From assembly GCA_020629155.1 (NCBI GenBank), contig JAHDDW010000001.1, positions 346,454 through 410,453 of the forward strand: 64,000 nt of DNA, in the 5' to 3' direction. A model generated the notes under the pieces. That model made no database searches, was not told where the DNA came from, and worked only from the letters and a program-made list of their open reading frames with translations. A program made the position numbers and the translations under genes. The stretch is from Acidimicrobiales bacterium. GTDB taxonomy: Bacteria > Actinomycetota > Acidimicrobiia > Acidimicrobiales > SZUA-35. Of this stretch, positions 18,611 to 28,046 are shown in pieces (position 1 is the stretch's first letter; every line of letters starts with the position of its first letter).

Positions 18611-20473
18611 TCAGAGTTCGACACTACTTTTGTCTACTTCATTTGCAACCTCGGCTCGACGCTGCACGGCTTCAAGCTCGCTGAGATTAGCGACGAATAG
18701 CAAAACAGCGGCCACAACAATACTGACCGCTATCACATTAAGGGAAAGCTCTCCAAAGTTAAACGATGCGAGCCTTTGAGAACGTAATGAAATAACACCC
18801 TTGAATGCAGCGGCTACAAGAAACCAAAGAGCCGCTAAAAAGACGTACACTCCAGTGAGGCGTAACACAGCCTGAAAATGGCGGCGCACAAGCTGCTCAC
18901 ACACTGAAAAAATAGCGGCAAGCGCCAATAAAGAAACAGTCACTTCTAAACTGTCAAACAAGAAAATAGAACCCACAACCAGCAGAAGTAACGGCACACT
19001 TAACGCAGCCCAAAACGACAACAGAAACCCAGACTCTTGCGGCGGAGCCAGCGGCACGACTGGCTGATGCAAGTGTCCACGAATATCGTATGAAGTTGAT
19101 TTTTGACCACGAAGCAACTGACGCCGCAAATCATGCAACTGCGCGCGTTGACGCAACAGCCGACTCAGACGTGACGACTCGGCCGAAACCTCGGCTTCGG
19201 TGACTGCTTTCTTTGTGAGCGCTAACAAGTCGCTGCTTTCGCTGATTTCGGCTTCAATCTGTGCGATAGAAGGCTCAATCCGCTCAAGACGAGTTGTATC
19301 TTTAGTCAACGACGGTGGAACGTCACCATGCAGTCCACAAAACCCGACAGGATCAACCCATGAAAATCTAGCGCTGCCGTCCCTATCGAACTTTGGCCCC
19401 GAAGGGCCACGTTCGCCTGCTGCACGGTCGCCAGGATCCAGACCCCAAAGACCCGCAAAATCACCGAAACATGGACGGTTTTCATCCAAATGTCGCAGCG
19501 ACCATTCGCTTATTTCTCTACCATCGCCTGTCGCAGAATCTACAAACGGCACACCAAGCGCAGGGCCTAACCCACGTTCTTTTTCTTGGTCCTTTATCCT
19601 CAACCACGTTCTTGTCCAACGCTGCAAACGCAAAAGCCAACGAAGCGGCGCAACATCGATCCGAGTTACATAGTCACCAGGGCGAAAATACATCGCATGC
19701 GAACCAGCGCTTGCAAATAGTAGCGGCCGCTCCCCCTGTTTCATCAATTCGCCATCGTCCCAATGGCGACGCAAATTAGAACCGCCATGTTCATGACTTG
19801 ACGCAGCAACCCACACTGGCTGATGACTTTGCGGGTCGCAAAAAATCCATGCCTGCTCCCAATCACCCTCATGGTCATTTAATCCTTTATAGGAGCTGCG
19901 CCAGTCATTCATCACATAGAAATAGCTGTAATGCAACACAAGCCAGTGAGCGATATGGGTAGCACGACCATAGACCACGGGCTGATCATCGAATGAAGCG
20001 GACTCCACTTTCAACGCAGCAGAAACCGTTGTAAGACGAGGTGTTGTAGGCCGAAGAAAAATGCTAACAAGATACAAAGCATCAAGCACACGCCCGAAAA
20101 GCCCGACACGTCCAAGACGGGAGCCGAAAAACTTACGGGCGAGGCGTTTCGCTTCAGCTTTAACAGAGCCACGATCGTAGTCTGAAACAAATTGCAAGTA
20201 TGAATCAGAAGAATATGCCACAAGTGTGTCTTCGGTTACTTGTGAAGGCTCGGCGACTTCTTGCCCATCTGCATACAACGCACACCCTTTGATGAAAGGT
20301 TCCACAGCGACAGGCGAAAAAAGTTCTCGCCCATCTAATTTGACGATCGGAGCGTGTTTTTGCAGCAAACGCTGCTGATCACTCCACTTCAAGTATGATC
20401 TCGCTTGTTGGGAGGCAAAGGATTTGACCAACAAACCACGTTTCACTGGCTCCGTTGATCGCCACAACATCAT
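18611..20473 (-). CDS. Vps62-like protein with C-terminal membrane helices
   Basis: The open frame gives 620 residues. The middle part (about 200–330) has NDHEGDWEQAWIF, ASSHEHGGSNLRRHW and FASAGSHAMYFRPGDY, the pattern of the Vps62/DUF946 family, whose biochemical role is unclear. A helical segment with heptad character follows, then four hydrophobic helices near the C-terminus (about 475–600). The true start is uncertain. The first ATG would overlap the LysM gene by 95 bases, whereas TTG codons near 20392 would reduce the overlap to about 14. The two genes are clearly one unit. The Vps62 assignment is by motif only. Confidence 0.7.
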   Translation of the reverse strand: MMLWRSTEPVKRGLLVKSFASQQARSYLKWSDQQRLLQKHAPIVKLDGRELFSPVAVEPFIKGCALYADGQEVAEPSQVTEDTLVAYSSDSYLQFVSDYDRGSVKAEAKRLARKFFGSRLGRVGLFGRVLDALYLVSIFLRPTTPRLTTVSAALKVESASFDDQPVVYGRATHIAHWLVLHYSYFYVMNDWRSSYKGLNDHEGDWEQAWIFCDPQSHQPVWVAASSHEHGGSNLRRHWDDGELMKQGERPLLFASAGSHAMYFRPGDYVTRIDVAPLRWLLRLQRWTRTWLRIKDQEKERGLGPALGVPFVDSATGDGREISEWSLRHLDENRPCFGDFAGLWGLDPGDRAAGERGPSGPKFDRDGSARFSWVDPVGFCGLHGDVPPSLTKDTTRLERIEPSIAQIEAEISESSDLLALTKKAVTEAEVSAESSRLSRLLRQRAQLHDLRRQLLRGQKSTSYDIRGHLHQPVVPLAPPQESGFLLSFWAALSVPLLLLVVGSIFLFDSLEVTVSLLALAAIFSVCEQLVRRHFQAVLRLTGVYVFLAALWFLVAAAFKGVISLRSQRLASFNFGELSLNVIAVSIVVAAVLLFVANLSELEAVQRRAEVANEVDKSSVEL

Positions 20474-20744
20474 TCATCTCTGCACTATAGATAGCCACAA
20501 GCGATTTCGGAGACTCACCAGCTTTAAATGTGTGCAAGATATACCTAGCACCAGCGTTTTCATCGGCAAATGGGTCTTCCGCTAACGCCTTTTCAAAAGT
20601 GCGAGCAAGCATTTTTTCTAAATCTTCAGGGGTGTCAGGTTCCTGATCAAACGGGGACAACGAAACATCGTCTTCTACCTTTAGATCTTCTTTAGGGACT
20701 ACCCTATTTTTTTTCGACTCGCGAACGAAACCAAATATACTCAC
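20379..20744 (-). CDS. Small LysM-domain protein
   Basis: With the GTG at 20744 (GAGGT upstream) the product has 121 residues. The C-terminal half, YILHTFKAGESPKSLVAIYS through VVAINGASETWFVGQILCLP, matches a LysM module: the β-strand, the Lys-x-Gly-Glu/Asp turn, the two helices and the closing Gly-Gln-x-Leu-x-x-Pro. LysM binds N-acetylglucosamine polymers such as peptidoglycan. No signal peptide is visible, so export is unclear; the first 20 residues are basic and the middle is acidic. It is the upstream partner of the Vps62-like membrane protein. Confidence 0.75.
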   Translation of the reverse strand: MSIFGFVRESKKNRVVPKEDLKVEDDVSLSPFDQEPDTPEDLEKMLARTFEKALAEDPFADENAGARYILHTFKAGESPKSLVAIYSAEMNDVVAINGASETWFVGQILCLPTSEIILEVE

Positions 20745-20981
20745 TGAACACCTCGCTTTAACTATGCATCGCAGAATACAGGATAGCTCTGACAACTCTA
20801 AAACTGTTTCGATTCTTCTATATATGCGCTATAGCGACCGCTCATTCAAGACTTTACGGTACATTGTCTGATCGGTTTGGCAGAAAAACCTATTTTTAGA
20901 GTATCATTCTATCTATAAGCAGTATCGAAATATTCGCTGCCTATAGAAACAAGAGTTTGCGACAAACCTCGAAAGAAACGT

Positions 20982-21800
20982 ATGGAAAAGATAGCAGATT
21001 ATCAATTGCTTCTACAATTGGGAGAAGAAAGCCTCGGGAGGACCTATAAAGCAGAAACTCCCTCTCGGCTTGGGGTTGCTGCACAATATCTAACTATCAA
21101 AATACGCAAACGACTTGTAAACGATGAAGGTTTTTCAAAACTCTGCCTCCATTTAGCGACCGCTAACAGCGTCCAAGGTCCCCATGTAGCCCAAATTTAT
21201 GACGTTGGCCAAGAAGGCGACTATATCTATGTCGCTAGCGAGTTTTTTGACGGTGGCTCGTTAGAGAAACCAGCGCTGCCGCTTTCTCGTGTCGACGTGC
21301 TCTCTGCTGTTTCAGCCGCTGCGCAAGGTGCCCATGAGCTGCATGAAGTCGGTTTAACTCATTGCGCTATCACTCCTGGCAATATTATGGTTTCAGAGCC
21401 CGCGAAAGTAACCGATATTAGTTTCTTAAACATTTTGAGCCCTGGCCAAATTCTTGCAGGCGCGCAAGATACAACACCGATCGAGTTTCAATCCCCTGAA
21501 CGTATCCAAGGCCAGCCGACCTCTCGATCAAGCGACATCTGGGCGCTAGGCACAACGCTACATAAAGTGTTGACAGGCCACTCGATTTTTCCTGACCTGC
21601 CAGATGAAACGCTGCTCTCTTCAGTTCGACATATCCTTAATACCAAGCCAATCATGTCAGACGCACTTCGTAATGGAGAGCGACGCATTATCGAACGCGC
21701 TTTAGACCCTGACCCTAGCGAACGGTTCGAAACTGCAGCGCAAATGTCTGAAGCGATCGCCGCCGAAGCGAAACGCCAAGAAGAAGCAGGAGTAGAATGA
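20982..21800 (+). CDS. Serine/threonine kinase-like protein, predicted pseudokinase
   Basis: The 272 residues cover one Hanks-type kinase domain. The β3 lysine (TIKIRK, K40), the SPE motif of the activation segment (171–173) and DIWALG (185–190) are kept. However, the glycine loop is degenerate (LGEESLGRTY), the catalytic HRD is HCA (127–129, no aspartate) and DFG is DIS (145–147). The protein should bind partners or nucleotide but not phosphorylate well. There is no membrane helix or PASTA domain. It overlaps the FHA gene by 4 bases (ATGA), so the two products are probably made together and may form a sensing pair. Confidence 0.85.
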   Translation: MEKIADYQLLLQLGEESLGRTYKAETPSRLGVAAQYLTIKIRKRLVNDEGFSKLCLHLATANSVQGPHVAQIYDVGQEGDYIYVASEFFDGGSLEKPALPLSRVDVLSAVSAAAQGAHELHEVGLTHCAITPGNIMVSEPAKVTDISFLNILSPGQILAGAQDTTPIEFQSPERIQGQPTSRSSDIWALGTTLHKVLTGHSIFPDLPDETLLSSVRHILNTKPIMSDALRNGERRIIERALDPDPSERFETAAQMSEAIAAEAKRQEEAGVE

Positions 21801-22945
21801 GTAATATAAATTTCTGTGAAGGGCAGATTCATCGCGGGGCTGGCATTGTGGCCCGCTGGCCAGGGATCGCTCTAGTCATAGCGAAACGCCAGAAAAACGA
21901 TCACGAAGCAATAGCAGAACTTTTCACAACGTTAGGCAACAATCCTGAGCCCCAACAGCTGGCCGACATTATAGAACCGCACCTCGATAGTATTATTTCG
22001 CTTGGCTATGTCGCACATACCTTTAATGGCTTAGAAGCCTATGTGACTGGGCCGATTCAGATAGTTGTCGACGGCAAAATCGCCGTGATAGGACCAGACG
22101 AATCTGTCACACAGACGACGATTGACTACCCTTCGCAACAGCTAACAATAGTTTCGGTGCAAGCACCAAACAGCGAACCTGTCATACCGTATGACCTTCG
22201 ACATGGCGTCGCTCCAGGTGGAGCTTTAACACTCACTAACTTTGCTGACGTACAGCAATTTCCTGATCTTGTCGATACCGCTATCGCGAAAAAACATCAT
22301 GCGAAAGTAGTCGAAGAAGAAATGCAAAGCTCGATTGATACTGTTGCTCCACAGATTCAACAAAGCGAAGACGAAACGCAGTACAAATCTGTACTGATGC
22401 CTACGGTCAACCCATTAGACCTTAGACCGTTGCCGATTGCTGACCAAGGCAGCAACGAGCTCGACATTGGCCGTGTCGAAGTGACAGGCATCTTGTGCCC
22501 TCGCAGCCATTTTAACAACCCGAAAGCTTCGTTCTGTATGATTTGTGGCGTCTCAATGGCCCACCTCACGCATGACCCTGTGCTAGGGCCTCGACCGACA
22601 TTAGGGTTTATCATCTTCGACGACGGCGCAACCTTTGGCTTAAGCAGATCATATGCGATTGGACGCAACCCAGACAAACCCGATGACCCTTCAGTTGAAG
22701 TGCTACGACTTTACGAAGATAACGAAACAATTTCGCGCGACCATGCGTGGATATCACTCGACGACTGGAGCGTCAAAATAGTCGATAAGGGCTCTACAAA
22801 CGGCACCTTTATTTGGGACGAACCAAACCAGACATGGGACCAACTAAACGTTGACGAACCAGTAGAAATTGTTTCAGGCACCACCATTGCCTTAGGAAGA
22901 CGCGCATTTGTTTATGAAAGCGTCGAGCAACAAGCCAGCGACTAG
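21797..22945 (+). CDS. FHA-domain protein with zinc-ribbon-like motif
   Basis: The 382-residue protein has three parts. The N-terminus (1–150) has no clear family, though such N-terminal regions resemble PP2C-like folds seen in actinobacterial regulators. A central C-x3-H-x8-C-x2-C pattern (C234, H238, C247, C250) looks like a zinc ribbon. The C-terminal FHA domain (about 281–375) has the phosphothreonine-binding residues GR (289–290), SRDH (313–316) and STNGT (333–337). FHA domains read phosphothreonine, yet the coupled kinase lacks catalytic residues, so the phosphorylating enzyme must lie elsewhere. Confidence 0.88.
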   Translation: MSNINFCEGQIHRGAGIVARWPGIALVIAKRQKNDHEAIAELFTTLGNNPEPQQLADIIEPHLDSIISLGYVAHTFNGLEAYVTGPIQIVVDGKIAVIGPDESVTQTTIDYPSQQLTIVSVQAPNSEPVIPYDLRHGVAPGGALTLTNFADVQQFPDLVDTAIAKKHHAKVVEEEMQSSIDTVAPQIQQSEDETQYKSVLMPTVNPLDLRPLPIADQGSNELDIGRVEVTGILCPRSHFNNPKASFCMICGVSMAHLTHDPVLGPRPTLGFIIFDDGATFGLSRSYAIGRNPDKPDDPSVEVLRLYEDNETISRDHAWISLDDWSVKIVDKGSTNGTFIWDEPNQTWDQLNVDEPVEIVSGTTIALGRRAFVYESVEQQASD

Positions 22946-23056
22946 TTGAACAACTACGTATACTCTTGAAAGATTTAGTGCTTCTCTTATTTCTGAGCGT
23001 AAACCATCACAAATAATGACCAGACTTGTCTACAAAGTTGATAATTACTTTCTTTT

Positions 23057-23517
23057 CTACTCTCGGTAACGGCACCTACCAGAACCGCAGTTACATCGAA
23101 AATTTTCATATGGCGTATCAATATAGTCTGAGGTTATTTCTTCACCAGATGGGATCATCCTCAAAGCAACGTCGCTTCTACCAACAATCTTTGTATTGGG
23201 AACACAGGAATGATTCATAAATCTTTCAGGTTCTTGCATCCACAAAACTTTGTCGCCCTCAGTATCTAGAAAATGCTTTTCTGTCTCAGGTAGCGCTTCA
23301 GCCTGCTCTTTAGAAAGAACAATAGGATTCCATTCCACTATTGTTTCACCGCTTTGAATACGTCTAGCGGCAAAAGTCCTAACCCACTGATATCCGATTC
23401 TTTAACTTCAAAAATATCGTTAGACTCCACAGTAAGAATGGTACTACAATCTTCCTCTAAAACGGCCGAGGCTGATGCAACTACTGCTACATCAGCCTCC
23501 ACCTCTTGTTTAATCAC
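23057..23517 (-). pseudogene. SET-domain protein (putative lysine methyltransferase), frameshifted
   Basis: The 3′ part reads RFMNHSCVPN, GEEITSDY and FRCNCGSGRCRY, which are the SET catalytic motifs and the post-SET cysteine cluster. The 5′ part, from GTG at 23517, reads VKESDISGLGL in another frame. Adding one base to the A4 run at 23372–23375 (T4 in the gene) joins them into GLGLFAARRIQSGETIVEW, the canonical SET-I region, giving about 153 residues. As it stands the frame ends at a stop just after the run, so only a truncated 93-residue piece could be made from an internal start. It lies 11 bases after the surface-protein stop. Sequencing error or phase variation cannot be excluded. Confidence 0.8.
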
Positions 23518-23528
23518 TTATTGTATTT

Positions 23529-26500
23529 TTAGTCAGCGAGTTGTTCTTTCTGCATCGCTTTCACACCGAAGATCAAACCAGCGATTAACAACGCAGCAAA
23601 ACCAACCAACAACAAGACTGTCGTTAAGCTCGTACCTGTTTTCGCTAGCGTGGACCCGATTTGGATCGAAGCGATATCATGATCATCCTCATCTTCGCCA
23701 CCCAAACCATTCGCATCAATAGCGTCATCGCTAAGCGTGTCTCCACCAACAGCATCAGCAATAGAATCGATATCAATCCCTAAGACACCATCTTCGGTAT
23801 AGGCAGCAGCTATCTCAGCAAAGTTATCAATCACACCTGTAGCGTCAGCTCCAATTGTGAATGTAATCTCAACAGAAATGTTTTCTCCTGGGGCAAGCAG
23901 ACCGGTATAGACAATAGAAGCAGTGCCGTCACTGTTCTCAGTCCAATCAGCATCGTTCAATGTCAAACCAGCTGGAAGATAATCAACAATCTCAATATCT
24001 TGCGCAGCAACTTCACCCTGATTAAACACAGTTAGAACGAATGTGACGTCGTCACCAACAGCGAACGTACCAAGATTCGTGCCATCGCTTAACTGCTTAC
24101 GCAACGCCAAATCAAAGATAGGTGCGTCAGGATCAACCGTTCCAGCAACAGTTAACGAAGCCACATCATGGTCATCTTCGTCTTCTCCAGCTTTGCTGTC
24201 ACCGTCAACATTATCATCATCAGCTGCTCCACCTGTTGTCGGACCAACATCATCATTGGTCGCATCAGGCATAGAGTCAACATCATCAACTTCATTACCA
24301 TCCAGATCAGTAAACGCTGATATTTCAGCTATATTGTCGAGCCTGCCTGTAGCATCAGCGTCAACAATAAACGTTATATCAACCGTCGTGTTACTGTTAC
24401 CAGACAGCGTAGCAATCGGCGTTGTAAGCGAAGCGGTACCATCACTGTTATCAGTCCAAGCAGCATCAGCCAACGTTAAGCCAGCAGGAATATAATCAAC
24501 CACTTCAATATTGGCAGCGTCAGTAGAAGCTTGGTTATAAACAGTCAACGTAAACGTCACAGCGTCACCAGGAGCAACTTCACCAACATTCGTGCCATCA
24601 GCCAACTGTTTTTTCAACGCTAAGTCGTATTCCTGCGTGAAACCAAAATCTAGCGTGTGGTCATTTTGACCAGGACCACCAGTAGTGTACATAATCGCTG
24701 GGAAACCATCCATATCAACACCATCAGAATCAGCGTCATCATCACCATCACCACTATCTTGTGTTAACGCCCAACCATCAAGCGGACCACCAGCACCATA
24801 ATCAGCAGCATTATCCATCTTAATAACATAATCAGTATCAGGATCAACATCGAAATAGTATTCACCATTAGGACCAGTCACCGCAGTAGCAACCAGCGTC
24901 ACACCATCAGCGGCATACAAATTAACGGTGGCACCAACAACAGGAACCTCAGACGGATCCTGCACCCCATCACCGTCAGCATCGAACCAAACATAATTAC
25001 CAATCTCAACAGGAGCAGCCAAACAAAGCGCCTCAACATCGCCCAAACCGTTACCTTTACCTAGAGCGTTACGAGATGAAGCAGCAGGATCGTCAGAAGC
25101 AGATCGGGCATAGAAAATATAGCCACGCTCAGCATCGCCATCAAAGTTATCTGCATAAGCGAACCCAGCAGAGTTCAAGACTCGTTCACTAACACCATCT
25201 ACTCTAGGAGACTCTAAATATTCAGAAGGGTTCGTAATAGTGAATGCTAAATAACGACCAGGGATAAGTTCCAAACCGCCGAGAGAAACCTCACCGTGAC
25301 CGACACTACCACCATCAGGATAAAACTCTGTTGCTTCGTTTGCATTAGGATCAACCGATACACGATCGCCACATTCATCGTTAGCTTCAAGAATGAAGCC
25401 ACCAGCACCATCAGATGCAGCACAAGTGATATCAGAACCAGTTCCTACGAAACTAAGAAGCGAGCCAACAGCAGGCCAATCATGAGGAACCTTCACACCA
25501 CCTTGATCACCGAAACGATCACGATAGCCAAGCACTAAATCATTATTAAAGAACTCAATATCAGTCAACATAGGCTGTGAGTAACGTGCGAATGAATCAG
25601 TAAGTGATCCACCAGTGAAACCATTCGCTTCAATCGTAGCAATATCATTTACCCAAGCGTTTGGTTCATAATACGGCTGGTTCATATCTTGTTCAGCATC
25701 AATGCTATATTGGAACGCCAAAGTGAATGCTCCAGTTGCTGGGTCTATCTCATAAACATACGCCCATGTGTCTGCTGCTACACCTGTCGACTCGCCAGAG
25801 CAGACAGCGCCAGCATATACTTTGCCGTCGTGCTCTTCCAAAGCGAATGGTCGAATATCGACGGCAGGGTCAGCACAAAAACCTGCGCCAGAAGGCAACG
25901 TGTCTTGATCTAAAGGAAACGTCCATGAACCAAGATCAGCACCAGATGTTGCATCTAATTGCACAATTTCGCGAGATGTCAAGTTCATAACATAGAGAAT
26001 TGAATTGTCCCAAGAAATGTCCATGTCACCAATAGCACACTTACCAACAGCAGCGATCGCTGGGTCATACAACGCCGGTACAGGGTCTCCCAAGTCAGCT
26101 CCGTGAGGATCATCACATACGTCATACCCCAGCGCAGCTAAATCAGCGAAGACCACAGGTGCGCCAGTCGCAGCACCTGTCGCAGGATCAGTTGGCACAC
26201 TATAGATGGCGCCAGGACCACCAGGGCCAAAGTCAACTGATGCCTTCATATATGCACCCAAAAGAAGATTTTCTGTCGAGCTGTTCCACGCTTGCCCCCA
26301 AGTAGTACCTATTTCCTGATTTTCTGCCAACTTCACAGGAGGTGCAGGATCACCCGCAGGGTCAACGTGTGTATGAGCGATACCTGAGCCGTCAGGAAAT
26401 GGACCCTCTGTTGCGCCCCAATCATAGCGAGCTGCTGCTAACGCAGGGGAAGTTGAACCTACAGAAGTACCTAGGTCATAACAAGAAGTAGAGAGAAAAA

Positions 26501-26975
26501 CATCAGACTGACAATAGTCGCCAGGGTTCATCACGCCAAAGGTTAAGTCACAAGCACCAGCTGCAGCGAACTGCACAGAAGACATATTGTCTGGACCGTT
26601 AGGGCCACTGAATAGCCAGTCCATGCCTGGCCACGTAAATTCGATGCGAATCGGCGTGCCAGCAGCAACAGATGTAGAAAGGTCGAACGTGCCATCAACA
26701 GCTGTAGTAGCAGTACCAACAACAGCTCCTGTATCGTCATAGGCGGTAACAGTTATCCCAGCCTCACCAGGTTCATCTGTGATCGGATCACCTGCATCAC
26801 TGACTGTCGTGCCATCTGCACGTAAATCATACACACCGTTAGCGTTGTGGTCCCTAAAAACAGTACCGATGCAATCACCAGGCGCGGCAGAAGCCACAGG
26901 TGCCTGAACAGCAAACGAAACTGCGATTAGAAACAAGGTAAGCGCTAAACGAAAAACTACCTTTGCTCTTCTCAT
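23529..26975 (-). CDS. Large sortase-anchored surface protein (SdrD B-like and DUF11 domains)
   Basis: The 1,148-residue protein has a signal peptide ending near ASAAPG. An SdrD B-like Ca-binding β-sandwich (GTVFRDHNANGVYD) opens the mature protein, followed by a large region with β-propeller-like composition. A second SdrD B-type module (GNYVWFDADGDGVQDPSE) and two DUF11 repeats (each starting DLALKKQL or DLALRKQL and containing IPAGLTL or LPAGLTL) come next. The C-terminus has LAKTG, a hydrophobic helix and a charged tail, as in sortase substrates. No sortase gene is in the window. The product should be an adhesin-like wall protein. Confidence 0.88.
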   Translation of the reverse strand: MRRAKVVFRLALTLFLIAVSFAVQAPVASAAPGDCIGTVFRDHNANGVYDLRADGTTVSDAGDPITDEPGEAGITVTAYDDTGAVVGTATTAVDGTFDLSTSVAAGTPIRIEFTWPGMDWLFSGPNGPDNMSSVQFAAAGACDLTFGVMNPGDYCQSDVFLSTSCYDLGTSVGSTSPALAAARYDWGATEGPFPDGSGIAHTHVDPAGDPAPPVKLAENQEIGTTWGQAWNSSTENLLLGAYMKASVDFGPGGPGAIYSVPTDPATGAATGAPVVFADLAALGYDVCDDPHGADLGDPVPALYDPAIAAVGKCAIGDMDISWDNSILYVMNLTSREIVQLDATSGADLGSWTFPLDQDTLPSGAGFCADPAVDIRPFALEEHDGKVYAGAVCSGESTGVAADTWAYVYEIDPATGAFTLAFQYSIDAEQDMNQPYYEPNAWVNDIATIEANGFTGGSLTDSFARYSQPMLTDIEFFNNDLVLGYRDRFGDQGGVKVPHDWPAVGSLLSFVGTGSDITCAASDGAGGFILEANDECGDRVSVDPNANEATEFYPDGGSVGHGEVSLGGLELIPGRYLAFTITNPSEYLESPRVDGVSERVLNSAGFAYADNFDGDAERGYIFYARSASDDPAASSRNALGKGNGLGDVEALCLAAPVEIGNYVWFDADGDGVQDPSEVPVVGATVNLYAADGVTLVATAVTGPNGEYYFDVDPDTDYVIKMDNAADYGAGGPLDGWALTQDSGDGDDDADSDGVDMDGFPAIMYTTGGPGQNDHTLDFGFTQEYDLALKKQLADGTNVGEVAPGDAVTFTLTVYNQASTDAANIEVVDYIPAGLTLADAAWTDNSDGTASLTTPIATLSGNSNTTVDITFIVDADATGRLDNIAEISAFTDLDGNEVDDVDSMPDATNDDVGPTTGGAADDDNVDGDSKAGEDEDDHDVASLTVAGTVDPDAPIFDLALRKQLSDGTNLGTFAVGDDVTFVLTVFNQGEVAAQDIEIVDYLPAGLTLNDADWTENSDGTASIVYTGLLAPGENISVEITFTIGADATGVIDNFAEIAAAYTEDGVLGIDIDSIADAVGGDTLSDDAIDANGLGGEDEDDHDIASIQIGSTLAKTGTSLTTVLLLVGFAALLIAGLIFGVKAMQKEQLAD

Positions 26976-27082
26976 TATTTTCCTAACGTTGGCGGACGCT
27001 ATTCAATTTACGAATAGCGCAGTCAACGTAACATGAGATAAACAGGGCATCGGGGCATTCATCTAAATGTAATAGTAGGAAT

Positions 27083-27850
27083 TTATTCGAACAGCTTGCG
27101 GGCTACCTTAATCATTTTGGTTGGGCTAACCTTTGTGAATCCACGCACTGCTTTGTTTTGCGCGCCAGGCACCACAATAGACTTACCTTTTGCTAAGCCT
27201 TCCAAACCAGCTTTCGCCACTTCTTCAGCTGTTTGCCATACAAAATTGGGGACATCTGGGTTATAGTCAGCAACTTCTTGAAAGTTGGTACGGGTTAATC
27301 CAGGGCAAAGGCAACTTACTGAAACACCAGAGTTTTTAACTTCATCATGGAGCGCATCACTAAAGCTTGTTACGAACGCTTTAGTGGCAGCATAGGTTGC
27401 GCCTGAGGGGAAAGGAGCAAAAGATGCAACCGAGGACACATTGAGAATAGAGCCATAGCCTCTTTCAGCAAATACTGACGCAGCTACGTTGCTTAGGCGC
27501 TGTAGCGCAATAATGTTAAGCTCGATCATTGACGTTTCGGTGTCTACATCTAGGTCAACCACATTTTCAAATGAACCAAACCCAGCGTTATTAATAAGTA
27601 AATCGATTGGCCGTTCACTTGCCTCAAGACGCTCAGCAACTCGATCAACCTCAAATTTAACCGATAGATCAGCTGCAATGACTTCGACATCGCAATCAAG
27701 ATCTTCGGCGAGTTCATTAAGTTTATCTTCGCTACGTGCAACAATCACAAGGTCAGTTCCAGCTTCAGCCAGTTGTTTAGCAAATTCAAGGCCAATCCCT
27801 GAAGAAGCCCCCGTTACTAGCGCCCTATTCCATCGATCAATCTTTGTCAT
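27083..27850 (-). CDS. Short-chain dehydrogenase/reductase
   Basis: The 255-residue classical SDR has the nucleotide-binding TGASSGIG near residues 13–20, NNAG around residue 90, a catalytic serine in NVSSVASF and the YAATK pair. It belongs to the DltE-like subgroup of NAD(P)-dependent oxidoreductases; the substrate is unknown. The ATG at 27850 has GAGGAG upstream at good distance, which decides the start against a longer open frame. It is divergent from the permease gene. Confidence 0.9.
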   Translation of the reverse strand: MTKIDRWNRALVTGASSGIGLEFAKQLAEAGTDLVIVARSEDKLNELAEDLDCDVEVIAADLSVKFEVDRVAERLEASERPIDLLINNAGFGSFENVVDLDVDTETSMIELNIIALQRLSNVAASVFAERGYGSILNVSSVASFAPFPSGATYAATKAFVTSFSDALHDEVKNSGVSVSCLCPGLTRTNFQEVADYNPDVPNFVWQTAEEVAKAGLEGLAKGKSIVVPGAQNKAVRGFTKVSPTKMIKVARKLFE

Positions 27851-28046
27851 GTTGTCTGTCTCCTCTACTAGCGTGCAACCACTGCCAGCATAACTGATCT
27901 GCAATAATTACCTATCTGTGTTTTCCCACCGTTTTATAGCGGCGCTTACGCAAGCGTCTAACGGAAAACAATAGATACAGATATCGTTATCCACGTGTGG
28001 CTTTTACTTCTGATTTTTTTCAATACTCGCTGGCTCTGCAAGTATT

